This document shows, piece by piece, positions 38,801 through 47,636 of a stretch of DNA of 64,000 bases. The notes beneath the pieces were generated by a model. It saw nothing but the letters and a program-made list of their open reading frames with translations. It ran no database searches and was not told where the DNA came from. A program made the translations under genes and the position numbers. Within the stretch, counting starts at the first letter, position 1. Every line of letters begins with the position of its first letter. The DNA comes from Epinephelus fuscoguttatus (Eukaryota > Chordata > Actinopteri > Perciformes > Serranidae), in NCBI RefSeq assembly GCF_011397635.1, contig NC_064765.1, forward strand, positions 34,690,019 to 34,754,018. The letters run 5' to 3'.

Positions 38801-38957
38801 CTATCATCCTATTGACCAACCTATCATCCAGCCCAGCCGCAGGTGCCCGACTGACCCACCTCCAGCTCCACCCGCAGAAAGTATTCTCCCTGCTGACTTT
38901 ACAGCTGTTGACAGTGTGGAGGCAGAGCCAGAAGAGGAGAGTCTGATTAGCTTGTAA
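16932..38957 (+). CDS. rin3: Ras and Rab interactor, RIN3-like (Rab5 GEF)
   Basis: Fourteen coding exons join in phase to 1124 codons plus stop. RIN proteins are Ras effectors that activate Rab5 GTPases on endosomes through a VPS9 domain. Visible in order: proline-rich N-terminus (about 12-190), SH2-like domain (about 192-318), proline-rich and Lys/Glu-rich linker (319-680) with PVPPPR, RIN-homology region (680-795), VPS9 (about 795-1000, with GADDFLPVMMYVLARSNL and YYLTTTYGAL), Ras-association domain (about 1000-1085). EVQDSIHRWERRRTLN matches my memory of human RIN3 better than RIN2. Odd points: His at the SH2 FLVR arginine position (residue 231), a much longer proline-rich N-terminus than mammalian RIN3, and several introns with TG or CA runs at splice sites. 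Family call is firm; paralogue call is likely; exon 1 is least sure. Confidence 0.85.
18390..18890. repeat. Teleost interspersed repeat (taagtaaaagtacttaag type)
   Basis: Text such as cacttaagtaaaagtacttaagtattatcag and the closing ttactttccaccc is a wording that recurs widely in fish DNA. No ends or target duplication were fixed. Confidence 0.55.
19600..20130. repeat. Dispersed repeat related to 1-480 and 29160-29350
   Basis: The first part (to about 19750: ggtgtcttgtcaacagtttta, ccactgggaaaaa) matches 29160-29305 in the same orientation. The later part (19785-20020) contains two units that are the reverse complement of the units in 1-480 (gacatgttccagcaggaat; ctgacatgttgtaacaggaa). It is therefore a composite repeat region. 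Confidence 0.6.
22640..22885 (+). repeat. Teleost interspersed repeat ending ccttggcagaggtaa
   Basis: Phrases such as cttcaaccgatcaccaccaa and aacctttcctgatttcatca, then cagacagacaaagagac and ccttggcagaggtaa, match a widely repeated fish sequence I recognise. The class is uncertain. Confidence 0.55.
23540..24182 (+). CDS. rin3: rin3 exon 2: proline-rich region and start of SH2-like domain
   Basis: The acceptor tttcctttacag precedes a 643-base exon. Roughly 190 residues are dominated by Pro and Ser with repeated KPPPP and NPPPP blocks, then PIDRLVGSVSVWQPKELS begins the SH2-like domain. The coding strand is almost pure C/T for about 500 bases. The donor gtgaga runs straight into a (ca)n tract. 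Confidence 0.85.
24183..26358 (+). other. rin3 intron 2
   Basis: It contains a (ca)n run directly after the donor, a fish repeat at about 24780-24980 (agtcttagtttttagacaaaatgc wording), and copy 2 of the 3816-4227 repeat family. No exon is seen. Confidence 0.6.
25262..25640 (+). repeat. Dispersed repeat, copy 2 of 2
   Basis: This is the same family and orientation as 3816-4227; see that entry. The shared core is acaggaaatgtacagtttgc and tttccccctgacactgcc-like text. Confidence 0.6.
26359..26470 (+). CDS. rin3: rin3 exon 3: SH2-like core
   Basis: It translates to AFLVHSTEDKAMTLSVRLP and on to VKQHKT. The first residues align with the SH2 FLVR strand; the codon cac gives His where Arg is expected. 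It ends in phase 1 before gtgcgt. Confidence 0.85.
26608..26680 (+). CDS. rin3: rin3 exon 4: SH2-like domain
   Basis: It encodes FLHLEDSSLVFDDIFKLI, then SFYCAS, matching the RIN SH2 wording. The acceptor is tgtcccag and the donor gtaaca. Phase 1 in, phase 2 out. Confidence 0.9.
26851..26884. repeat. (ca)n microsatellite
   Basis: A run of about 16 ca units lies in rin3 intron 4. Confidence 0.9.
26971..27062 (+). CDS. rin3: rin3 exon 5: end of SH2-like domain
   Basis: It encodes RDILAIPLRLPRAITTATKK, then EELEVISAMGA, matching the RIN segment that closes the SH2 domain. The acceptor is catcaaacag and the donor gtagat. Confidence 0.9.
27212..27587 (+). mobile_element. Complete tRNA-derived SINE with 15-bp target duplication
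   Basis: It starts ggcggcacggtggtgtggtg with an A-box-like ggtggttagcac and a B-box-like ggtttgatccc, then a long body and a (gaat)n tail. Perfect direct repeats atatatttatgacag flank it at 27197-27211 and 27588-27602. It lies in rin3 intron 5, in the sense orientation. The 12061-12267 copy shares its 3' half. Confidence 0.85.
27603..29661 (+). other. Remainder of rin3 intron 5
   Basis: It includes fish repeat wording at 27790-28280 (gcttagcttagcataaagac; ccaggaagtcaatgcactgg) and a repeat at 29160-29350 shared with 19600-19750. No exon is seen. Confidence 0.5.
29662..30745 (+). CDS. rin3: rin3 exon 6: proline-rich and charged linker
   Basis: This 1084-base exon encodes DFWTSDLNQQAKD at its start and RLFLYVNPVPVEES, which match RIN. 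Candidate SH3 ligands are KRPPPRPP, APPLPPAPLRR and RPVPPPRRKP; the last fits the P-x-P/A-x-x-R rule for CD2AP/CIN85 SH3 domains. Between them is a run dominated by Glu, Lys and Arg encoded by nearly pure A/G sequence (about 30030-30460). It ends with the serine/threonine/acidic block DPDSCSTSSTEEE. Donor gtaggt, phase 2. Confidence 0.85.
30746..33124 (+). other. rin3 intron 6
   Basis: It contains the SINE at 30903-31030. The rest (31031-33124) shows only short open frames and no recognised element. Confidence 0.5.
30903..31030 (+). mobile_element. tRNA-derived SINE fragment
   Basis: ggcacccagtagctcagtgg contains an A-box-like tRNA segment and ggtttgattct a B-box-like segment, followed by ggccctttgctgcatgtcat. 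It is the same family as 4228-4361 in opposite orientation, and lies in rin3 intron 6. Confidence 0.65.
33125..33305 (+). CDS. rin3: rin3 exon 7: RIN-homology region
   Basis: It encodes NRPAGSRSPKAAVRRTPTT, then RYRLSTVLTGLISHDRRL and VELARDPLSYFGNL. Phase 2 in, phase 0 out; donor gtgagt. Confidence 0.9.
33444..33609 (+). CDS. rin3: rin3 exon 8: RIN-homology region
   Basis: It encodes VKEHRAFTLETMSKHLSSTE, then IRQMMTQLKSYLLQSTELQ, nearly identical to known RIN proteins. Phase 0 in, phase 1 out. Confidence 0.92.
34070..34520. repeat. Teleost interspersed repeat in rin3 intron 8
   Basis: Phrases such as cagttcaccccaaaatcaag, gagtgttggagatatcag and tgtaatggaactagatggca, then tggattatcttgaatgactgg, are common in fish genomes. 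Class and exact ends are not determined. Confidence 0.55.
34894..35015 (+). CDS. rin3: rin3 exon 9: start of VPS9 region
   Basis: It encodes ENIVEAALCKSVLKPLREPI, then LHTNDNSLKQLAQNQ. A (gt)n run sits in the acceptor tract just before tccatgcag. Confidence 0.92.
35159..35345 (+). CDS. rin3: rin3 exon 10: VPS9 domain
   Basis: It encodes SVVLGSTTTALGITTAVPE, then EYSPQKKIEHMLKACKIIYD. The acceptor at 35157-35158, after a tg-rich tract, keeps phase; the nearer ag at 35171 would not. Ends in phase 1 before gtcaga. Confidence 0.88.
35545..35680 (+). repeat. Minisatellite (~19-22 bp unit)
   Basis: Diverged units of the form accacaaagagatgcaaaga or caaagagacacaaaataac repeat about six times in rin3 intron 10. 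Confidence 0.7.
36109..36645. mobile_element. MITE with ccatagactgta ends
   Basis: The left end ccatagactgtacataaag and the right end atatacagtctatgg are inverted copies. The 537-bp body has no coding frame. Flanks show only a weak possible direct repeat (caa/agtcaa), so the target duplication is unproven. A fragment appears near 2795. Confidence 0.6.
37010..37141 (+). CDS. rin3: rin3 exon 11: VPS9 catalytic core
   Basis: It encodes GRAHGADDFLPVMMYVLARS, then LDVEYMMELMDPSLSLGEG. The aspartate in the ADDFLP motif corresponds to the conserved VPS9 acidic residue. A (tg)n tract precedes the tttag acceptor. Confidence 0.93.
37234..37400 (+). CDS. rin3: rin3 exon 12: end of VPS9 domain
   Basis: It encodes SYYLTTTYGALEHIKTFD, then EVQDSIHRWERRRTLN. 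The donor gtacac runs into a (ca)n tract. Confidence 0.93.
37773..37887 (+). CDS. rin3: rin3 exon 13: Ras-association domain start
   Basis: It encodes DFLTVCCPEIGANPKTLG, then MQQLAEQCAARFEQ. Acceptor ctgtggcacag, donor gtctga. Confidence 0.88.
38692..38957 (+). CDS. rin3: rin3 exon 14: Ras-association domain end and C-terminus
   Basis: It encodes ESYMLSVYKDGVNQLL and CFVYHPIDQPII, then a proline/acidic tail ending EEESLISL and taa at 38955-38957. Confidence 0.9.
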
Positions 38958-39825
38958 CTGCTCCAGCATCACAGTGGCAGCTGCTGTATCGCTATGGTAA
39001 CTACATTACTGTGGTGGCAGTGTTACTGTGGTGACTGCATCAACAAACAGAATTTAGGACAGTGTGTTAATCTCAGGTCTTACTCAAAATGTTGATGTAA
39101 CTAAAACCTAAATGAAACAAATATAACTGATGTAGATAAGAGTTCAGCTCTCTTCTTTTGAATTCTTTTTTTTTTCACCAAAGAGCAGCGACCAACTAAA
39201 ATGAAACACCAAAGAAAAATGACTGATTTTGTATCTCAACATGGGGTCTGGAACCCCAGTGACTGCAGGAGAAGATGGTTTTAAAGAATGTAAAAACACA
39301 TGATATATTAACATGCACTTATATGATCATGTTTATACTGTTTATATATGTTTACTCTTTTATACTCAAGACATCTGCTTCAAATTGGAGTAGACTGTAA
39401 GTTAATGATTATTGGTTCAGGATTATATTAACAGGATGAATCTGCAATGGCTTTATCCACCTCACCTAAAAGATCACATCATTTAGATCAATATTTCTTT
39501 GAGAAAAATAGCTGCTAAAACACTTGTTTAAAGGGAGGAATGGGCTTTGCAGCATTTTTTTTATTCGAAGAACAGGTATAGTAGCAGCTATATGGACAAA
39601 GCCTTTAATTTTTATTCCAGAATATCCAGTAAACATCAAAAAGTTTCATTCCACATTTGTCCATATACTGATATACTGATTGTATTGTAAATAAACTGGC
39701 TTTTACAATTTGCAAATACTGTTTCTTGTTTAAGTTGCCATTTCTAACGTAAGGATTTGCAATGCTTAACCATGTTTCTGCAGTACATACATACTGTATC
39801 TCAATAAAGGGTTCCAAAGTCAAAT
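38958..39825 (+). other. rin3: rin3 3' untranslated region (proposed)
   Basis: AT-rich sequence follows the stop codon. Candidate aataaa signals lie at 39690-39695 and 39803-39808; the second, followed by a g-rich flank, is the likelier end. The extent is an inference. Confidence 0.5.
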
Positions 39826-40179
39826 AATGAATAAAACTTCACAATCTCTGAATGACCCACTCACATTTGCCTCTGTGCAGCCTGGAGAAATATGTTTGGG
39901 CCTTAAAGGCATCAGTATGCTTCGATCGAACCGATCGACAAACTGCTTATGAAACAACACAACATTCCACTGGAAATGGGGATGCTGCATTTGACAATTT
40001 TTGGATCTTTCCCCAAATGCCACTCCAAAAATTACTCTAAAATGCAAGGGTGCAGAGGTGAGAAAGCATGTAAGATTTGTGCTTCTTTCTCAAACTGTCT
40101 TTCATTCTTGACAAAACTAGAACTACTCCCTCACAGTTGTATGCCTCCCTTAGTCAAGTTGCAGTTAAGATCAGTTTAT

Positions 40180-40672
40180 ATTTACAAGGTCACAGTGACT
40201 TTGACCTTTGACCTTTAAACATCAAATTTCAATCAGTCCATCCTTGACTCAAAGTGGATGTTTGTGCCAAATGTGAAGAAATTTCCTCAAGGTGATCTTT
40301 AGATATTGGATTCCCGAGAATGAAACATGCAAGGTCAGTGACCTTGACCTTTGACTGCCAAAATCTAGTCAGTGCCTCCTTGAATCCAAGTAGACATTTC
40401 TCTCAAATTTGGGGAAAAAAAAACCTCAATGTGTTCTTGAGATATTGCCTTCATGAGAATGAGACAGATTGGGTCAGTGACCTTGACTTACGACCTTTGA
40501 CCACCAAAGACAAATCAGTTCATTCTGAGTTCAGCTGGATGTTTGTGCCAAATTTGAAGAAATTCCCTTTGGGCATTCTTGAGACATCGTGTTCACAAGG
40601 ATGGGACCGATGTTCAACCTGAAAACATAATGCCTCTTGCTGCAGCTATCGCCGGCACAGAGGCATAAAAAT
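40180..40672 (+). repeat. Tandem/dispersed repeat with DR1-like motifs
   Basis: Three units of roughly 130 bases each carry tgacctttgac or tgaccttgacct followed by caaatttgaagaaatt and cttgagatat-type text, closing with cacagaggcataaaa. The perfect motif tgacctttgacct (40202-40214) is the reverse complement of a DR1 element. Related copies are at 58240-58385, 59440-59840 and 61640-62395. Confidence 0.75.
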
Positions 40673-41834
40673 CTTTAAAGTACAACACAGTGCAACACCA
40701 CTGAATACCTCCAAGGATCGACTCCACAAAAGAGTGCACCCTCAAGCTCATTTGTATAACTCTATGTCAAGATGAGAAAGGCAAAATTCCTGGAGTGAGA
40801 TGAGGAAGGTAGTGAAATGCAGCGAGAAAGGGACTATGGAGGTAAGCTTTTCACCCTGGCCTTAAGTGTTGGCTTTCAGAGCAGGTATACACAGTTTTGC
40901 CTACAAACAGAGACAACATGTCATACAAACTAGTGTGATTTAAGCATCCTAAACCCCTGACCACATTTTACTCAAAGTCAGAGGTGTCAACAAGCTTTGA
41001 CATCAAAACTGTTGAAAAACCACAAGATAGCATGATTCACTCAGATATCTCCAGAACCTGATCATTTGTGTAACATCATTTCCAACTGATGAATACAGAA
41101 ACAATTCGGTGACGATGGCACTGATGGGTGTTGACAGTGTTCCTGATGAGAATATAAGTAGTGTGAGGTGACACTACTTTGTGTCTAAAGCTTGTTATCC
41201 TCTGTTAAACCAGTGCAGCAGAGCCATTGTTAAGGCCAGCTGCTTCCTGTCTGCAGGTCATTATTTTCAGCAAGGCCTATAATGAGGTACTTAAATAGTA
41301 ACTTCATGTATCCCGACAAACTCTGCAGAATTTCCACCATTTCATCTTTTGTCTTGTTTCCATTTCAGTAGGAAGCCACACACAGAAAATGACTCAGGAG
41401 CAAAACATCAAATACATATTTGTGAAAGGACATATCGATTTTTATCACTTCCTGTACAGCTGATGTTTGGAGATTGAGGGTTTCTCAGTACTAACATACT
41501 AACAAGGTGTCTTTGTACAGTAGTGATGTCTGACTCTTTCACTATAAACACAACAAGCTCTCTCAAAGGCCAGAGAACATTTTTTAAACTGATATGTCCA
41601 GCAGATATTTTAACTATGCAGCACTGTCCTACTTCAGAGTATCTAATTTAAGCATGGCTTTAGTCTACATGTGTTTTCTTGGAGAGAATGGTCCTCTTGT
41701 AAAAGTAAGCTGAGATGATGTACATAGACATGGTGGAATTGTTCACAGATTTCATTTTCATTGCTGTGTCCATTAGATATAGATGCAGTGAGGACAACTG
41801 TATGATGACCTTCAAGTCCATTTACATGTGCATT
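40673..41834. other. Unassigned intergenic sequence
   Basis: No exon, RNA gene or named repeat can be supported between the tandem repeat and the LINE remnant. Confidence 0.3.
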
Positions 41835-42690
41835 AGTTAAACTAAGGGGTCCAGTTTGGGGACCTCAGAACTGCATCTCTACTTTTTGCAGATGATATGG
41901 TTCTGTTGGCTTCATCACACTCTGACCTCCAGCAGGCACTGGGGCAGTTTGCGGCCAAGCGTGAGGGGGTTAGGATGAGAGTCAGCACTTCCAAAGCTGA
42001 GCCATGGTTCTCTGCTGGAAAACGGCGAATTGCCTCCTCTGGGTTGGTTCTTGCCTTAAGAAAAGGAGTTCAAGTATCTTGGGGTCTTGTTCATGAGTGA
42101 GGCTTAAATGGAGTGTGAGATGGATAGGCTGGTTGTTGCAGCATCCGCAGTGATGTGGGCACTGCACCGGACCGTCCTGGTGAAGAGGGAGCTGAGCCAA
42201 AGGGTGAAGCTTTCGAGTTACTGGTCCATCTAAGTCCCAACCCTCAACTATGGTCATGAGCTTTGGTTGTAACCGAAAGAATGAGATTGCGGATACAAGC
42301 GGCCGAAATGAGTTTCCTCCGTGGGGTTGCTGGGCTCAGCCTTGGAGATAGGGTGAGGAGCACAGACATTTGGAGGGAGCTCAGAATAGAGCCCCTGCTC
42401 CCTCGCATCGAAAGGGGTCAGTTGATGTGGTTCAGGCATCTGATTAGGAGGATGCCTCCCAGCACCTCCTGTTAGAGGTGTTCCAGGCATGTCTCACTGG
42501 TGGGAGGTTCCAGGGCAGACCCAGAACACGCTGGAGGGATTATATATCTCATCTGGCCTGAGAATGCCTTAGGGTCCCCCAGGAGGAGCTGGAAAACTTT
42601 GCTGGGGAGAGGGACGTCTGGGCTGCTTTGCTTGGCCTGCTGCCCCAGTGACCCAGCCCCAGATAAGCAGATAAAAATGGAATGGAATTA
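41835..42690 (+). pseudogene. LINE reverse transcriptase C-terminal remnant
   Basis: Reading across several frameshifts gives LLFADDMVLLASSHSDLQQA (palm motif FADD), GMRVSTSK-like text, ELSQRVKLSSYWS, RMRLRIQAAEMSFLRGVAGL, SLGDRVRSTDIWRELRIEP, IERGQLMWFRHLI and GRPRTRWRDYISHLA. This is the common teleost LINE with a long C-terminal segment after the palm; the clade is uncertain. It is 5'-truncated and inactive. Confidence 0.85.
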
Positions 42691-43104
42691 GTTATACTTT
42701 GTCATAAAGATTAAGTCATAGGCTCCTAACCTAGGTATGGTGCTGTACTTAATGACTACTGTTCCCCCGGCTGAAAAAAAACAACTCAGCCAATCAGACC
42801 TTTGTGGACACAATTAAGAATGGAGAAGTCCTGGAAAGTTGCAATCAAAATGGCAACAAGCACAGATATTGACTGATAATGATGGCAATGGGATGGATAA
42901 TTCACTTACTAACAAAAAAACCCAAAGGGGTCCGATTTGAAAACAAACAAACAAAAAAACAATCCTTCCCAAACAAAAAACAACCAAGACGTCCAACCAG
43001 TGGTTTCAGTTTGGATCAGTATGCTGGTCTGTTGCATTGCCACATTACAGTGTGATTACGAATCTATGCCACAAATTCTGCATGAATATGGTACTTAGCA
43101 GAAC

Positions 43105-43545
43105 TATCATGTTATGTCAAACTCAGAGATTAGTTGGTTCTAGAGATGTAGAATGTCACCCCTGTGGTGGGGCAAGTGCACAAGGGGGAGCAGTACCAAC
43201 TACATATAGGGCTCTATACACATGGCACTGGGTCTGGAATCAAAATACTGGATAGCGGCTAGATTGGAATTTTCTGGAGCTGCCCAAAGTGAGAGGTGTT
43301 GGACAGGTGTAGGTATACTCATGAGCTCTAGGCTGAGCGCTGCTGTGTTGGAGTGTTCCAGGGAGAACAAAGGAGATAATCCACAAGGGTTGTTGGGGGT
43401 ATCATAAGAGCTGAAGTGGAAGGCAAAGTTTTCGATTTACCAGTTGATCTACGTTCCAACCCCCAATGGTCATGAGCTTTGGGCAGTGACTTCAAGAATA
43501 GGATCACAAATACAAGCGGCCATGAGAAACAGGCTGCTGACATTA
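43105..43545 (+). pseudogene. Internally deleted LINE remnant
   Basis: The first part (43105-43370) gives endonuclease-end text: RDVECHPCGGASAQGGAVPT and EFSGAAQSERCWTGVGILMS. The second part (about 43395-43545) gives C-terminal reverse-transcriptase text (KVFDLPVDLRSNP, then atggtcatgagctttgg). Several kilobases of the usual element are missing between them, so it is an internal deletion or a template-switch product of the same family as 41835-42690. Confidence 0.75.
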
Positions 43546-44540
43546 AAAAAGTAATCCACCAGGACTTTATGGTGGCACATGCCAGATGATGTTTTGCTGC
43601 AGGAAAAGTTTAGCATGGTTCAACCCTGCATTTTTTTTGTCAAAGCCGTAAATAAAAATACCACATGCATGAGTGTTGGAACAACAAAAATCACTTTTGC
43701 GAGACAGGCATTTTATTTAGAAAAAAAAGGAATGACATTGCAGTGTAAGCCTTCATCTCCTGAATAATTTGCTGTGGATGTCGGATGATAATTCATGATA
43801 TGCTAAGGATTAAGAAGCAGAGTAGGGCAGGTCATGCCTTCGCCATAGTCTGAGGGATGGATGACATCATTCGGCCCAATAATTAACCATGTGCTTCTGT
43901 TTGTTTCATTGTTTCCAATGGTCTTTTGGACAATGGGTGTTTGTTTTCAGGATAATGGACTTTGGGTCCAATTAAACATTTTTCAGACTATTAGGGCTTC
44001 TAAATTACAGACTGTCCCAACACTGGGCAGTCTCCAGCAGGGTATGGCAGCCCTTTGTAGTTTCACCTGACCAGTCTGACACTAAATGTGCGTTATCTGC
44101 TCCTGAGCAATAAGGTATGATGATGGATCTATGGACCTATCTAACACAAATGAACTCCAATATGACTGTTCTCATAGCAGTAGCATAGCCAGTGATCAGA
44201 TATGTATTGGATATCTTTATTTCCTTGTTTTTTTTTCTCTGGACATAGTGAGACAGTAAGGTTTATTCCTTCGAGAGAAACATCCATTGTTCCGTTAACC
44301 TGCCTCAGGGTATGAATGAACACGTATACACACACAAGCACTATAATGATTTCCAGTAATAAGATGGTGGGCTCTCCACAACAGCACCATGACTGAGGCT
44401 CTTTGAAACAGGACACTAACAAGCTAACAGGACTTCCACTAGGCCTGTCCTCTTGTACGCTAAACTCAAAGTCGGTTTGATCTGGTGAAGGGTGTGTATG
44501 CTTGCGTATATGTGTGGGTGGGTTAGGGGGATGGGGGGTT
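43546..44540. other. Sequence upstream of pth2
   Basis: No coding exon is visible. The last 100 bases before the TATA box are G-rich (ggttagggggatggggggtt). No specific factor site can be assigned. Confidence 0.35.
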
Positions 44541-44559
44541 AAAACACTCCAGTCCAGAG

Positions 44560-44567
44560 TATATAAG
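44560..44567 (+). promoter_or_regulatory. pth2: pth2 TATA box
   Basis: The octamer tatataag lies about 25-30 bases before the likely transcription start near 44590, and the downstream non-coding exon ends in a good donor. This is a canonical TATA promoter by sequence. Confidence 0.65.
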
Positions 44568-44589
44568 TAGCTATGTACGTCAAGAAACT

Positions 44590-44924
44590 AATACTTTTCA
44601 ACCACCGTAGACCTGCACACAGCCACTACAGAAGCAACTGGCAGTCCATACACAAAAAAAGCACAAGTGGAAATCCAGGTTTTTCTTATTTCTCCTTCAA
44701 GAAGACGGGAGAAGAAATAAGTGGCAGATAGGAAGCAGCAACCAACAAAGTATCTGACTGCACATACAGTAGCCATTTCTGTTGCTGTGATTAGTGGTTC
44801 ACCTGGAGCATCTCTGCTTGTGTGACACCTCACCTTTAACCTCTGAGGTCCACCCTTGAGAGGGTCCTTGCTGGTACCAACTTTTAACAGACAGACAGAC
44901 GAACACGTCCTTCCTGAGAAGCAG
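44590..44924 (+). other. pth2: pth2 non-coding exon 1 (proposed)
   Basis: The exon would run from about 44590 to gagaagcag at 44924, followed by the donor gtaaga. It has no long frame joined to the coding exon, so it would be 5' untranslated. Its existence is inferred from the TATA box and the splice site. Confidence 0.5.
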
Positions 44925-45710
44925 GTAAGAAATCAGCCAACCACTGGCTTACTAACAACAGCTTTAACAAACCTGTAACCAACAGCTTTGCATGAAGCCA
45001 ATTTTACTTTCAGCTGTGCTACATGTTAGTCTATTAATTTTTTTTTATACACCAAGCAGCTTTAGAATTTATTCGCAGAAATTCTATTTGTATTTGAAGA
45101 AACAAATTCTGTCTCGATTGTCACCATGTTGACAGAATTTGGTTCCAGCTGAGCATATAACAAACCTTAAAAACAAAAGAGGATTTTCAAAGGCTGTTGG
45201 GTTTTATTGTTTATTTCACACTGAAGCAAATTTGATTTGCTGTTTGTGTGGTGTAACATTTCACACTGACATATTTTTAAAAAATCAGTTAAAAAAAAAA
45301 ATCACGAATGTTAAAAAACACTTGTCGGCTGTGTCAAACACACACACACACACACAGTCTGAATCATTTCTGGCTCATTTTAGGCTCCAAAATTCTCATA
45401 AAACCAGCAAGTTCTGAGTGGTCAGGTGAATTTCAGTACATTTTTCCTCTCTGTTTTCGAGACCTTTGAAAGAGCTCCAAGTGCATTACATAGAAATGGT
45501 AAAATATTGTGTGTGAGATATTTTGATTTTTTTAGTTGTACAAACATACTGATATTTATTAACAATAATGAAAATAGTTTCTGTTTTTATTATTTTGTTT
45601 TATTTTGTAAATAAATCGTTTAAAGATCATAAATACACAACGCAGTTAACATGTAATTATTATTGTCATGAAAGCCTTTTTTTTCCTTTTAATTGTTTCA
45701 TTTTTTTAGG

Positions 45711-45814
45711 ATGTCTGAACTGTCTGCTTTCCCCCGAACGTCCTTCCTGTTGCTTTGCATTCTGGGTATGACCTTGGTGACATCTGGCTTCCCTCAGCCT
45801 GGACTACCTCTCAG
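45711..45814 (+). CDS. pth2: pth2 coding exon 1: signal peptide
   Basis: It follows an acceptor with a T-rich tract (tttttttag) and starts MSELSAFPRTSFLLLCILGM. Donor gtggtt, phase 2. Confidence 0.9.
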
Positions 45815-47636
45815 GTGGTTACTCACTAAATCTTATGGCTGTCAGTCATATGGCTGTTATGTTTGAATTGAATGAGCTATCCAGTACCTCCAATACCTCA
45901 CTTTCTTTTCTCTGTTAATAAGTTGTTCTGTTTTAATAACCTACATAATTCAATCAAATGTGTTTCTCCAGGAATCGTTAAGTTTAATATGATGATTCTG
46001 ATTCCAGAAATCCTGATAATTCAGAGGAACCTATACTAGATGACTGGGATGTCCTCTTACCCTCCATCTCTCTCCGTAATTGGAGCATTCCAGTGATGTC
46101 AGCGCCCAGCCTCAGAGCTCCAGCCAACAGCAAGGCAAGACTGATGAGGGAGGCGTGGCTCTTTGCCCCTGAGAAAGCAGAGGCCAGGTAACTGCATAGT
46201 GAGAGAAAATATTTAAGACAGTTAACATCCTAGGGTGAAAACTGTGGTTGCCAAAAAGTGGGGGAGTTTTTGCGGACTAACCAACCAACCGACAGTGAGA
46301 CATAGAGCTGTTGGTCGCAGATACAAAGCAGCCACAGCACATTCTTACAGTCAGTGACACACAGGTGTTCTAACATGTCCCTCATTGACCTATGCAATAA
46401 CAAACTCTTTATGTATGGGGATGGCAGCAAGTTAAGCTGTCTATTCCTGTCATTTCATTGTCTGTGCAAACATCTCTTACAAGGCCTAATTTCACATCCT
46501 CTGGGAAAACCTTTGATTTTATTTACTTTGGTAATATTTCATTTAATGGGCTGAAAAACACCTAGCTTCACTTTGTCCAAAGGTAAAAAAACCAACTACT
46601 GAGTTCAAAAACTGACACATTAGATCTTAATCAGGGTATGGCTGGGTATTGGTACTCCATACCTTTAAGGTATTAACCGAAATAACCCAGTACAAAGTAG
46701 TAATGAAACACCTCCTGTCAACCAATACCTGCATTAAATCCTGTCTGCTCCATGAGTCTCATCTCAGACCGTCTTGTCTCTCCACTGGATCAGTAAACTT
46801 TCTCTTGCTGCTGTCAGTTCAACACCTGGTTGGCACAAGTTAACACAGCAGCAGCAAGTAACATCCAACACATAGCCATTACACAGTCCCAACAAACACT
46901 CCTATGCCGAAATGGCTCAGCATTGTTGTCAAACCTGTAAATAACCATTAGGGAACGTTGGCCGTGTGATGCTAACAGTTAGCCCTGTCAGAGCGTGTGT
47001 GCGGCCGGGTGACTTCTCTCTACTGTCCTTGGCATGAAGCTCACAGTCCCGCAGCAGTGGCTACAACTCATACAGTGGTGAAGCTGAGTGCAGTGAATTT
47101 ATGAAGCTGGCAGTTCATTGTGCCAAGATGGCACAAAATATTCCAAAGTATGGCTATACTATGCGCCAATTCATTCAAACTGTGGGTAGCAAAGGAAGTA
47201 CTCTATTGGTAACAGTATCAATTTAAGTGTTGAATATGTTTCGTTTCTCAGAGGAAATTTAGGGCTTTGTGGTGTTGTTGGGAGCTATATCAAAATCAAG
47301 CAGTGCATCTTAAAGTAAAGACCACATTTTATGACTTTCAAGTGTCACGAGTTCTGTCAACTTAAGTTTAAATGAACAACACAGCAGTAAAATAATATTG
47401 TTTAAGTGTCTGATACCTGATTGTTATCTAATTGAAGTCTTTGTCTGTGTTTCTTAAGCGTGGAGAGGGCGTGGCCTGCAGAATGGTCATCTAAGGGTGC
47501 CGGCATGATGAAGAGGAACATGGTGGTGGCTGATGATGCTGCCTTCAGAGAGAAGAGTAAACTCCTCACCTCCATGGAGAGACAGAAGTGGCTCAACTCC
47601 TACATGCAGAAACTACTGGTGGTTAATTCTTCATGA
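45711..47636 (+). CDS. pth2: Parathyroid hormone 2 / TIP39 neuropeptide precursor
   Basis: Three coding exons (45711-45814, 46008-46187, 47459-47636) join in phase to 153 codons plus stop. TIP39 is the ligand of the PTH2 receptor, a class B GPCR in brain. The N-terminus has a hydrophobic signal-peptide core (SFLLLCILGMTLVTSG). A Lys-Arg site at residues 113-114 precedes exactly 39 residues, beginning NMVVADDAAFREKSKLL and ending YMQKLLVVNSS, which align with human TIP39 (ADDAAFRE, WLNSYM, KLL). The propeptide contains WDVLLPSISLRNWSIPV. Start codon is the first ATG after the acceptor. Its neighbours are unrelated genes. Confidence 0.93.
46008..46187 (+). CDS. pth2: pth2 coding exon 2: propeptide
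   Basis: It encodes RNPDNSEEPILDDWDVLLP and on to LFAPEKAEAR. Acceptor gattccag, donor gtaact. Confidence 0.9.
46188..47458 (+). other. pth2 intron between coding exons 2 and 3
   Basis: It holds a fish repeat of the gggtattggtactc type starting near 46637; no further exon. Other text is unassigned. Confidence 0.4.
47459..47636 (+). CDS. pth2: pth2 coding exon 3: mature peptide
   Basis: It encodes SVERAWPAEWSSKGAGMMKR followed by the 39-residue peptide and tga at 47634-47636. aataaa signals follow near 47903-47914. Confidence 0.93.
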
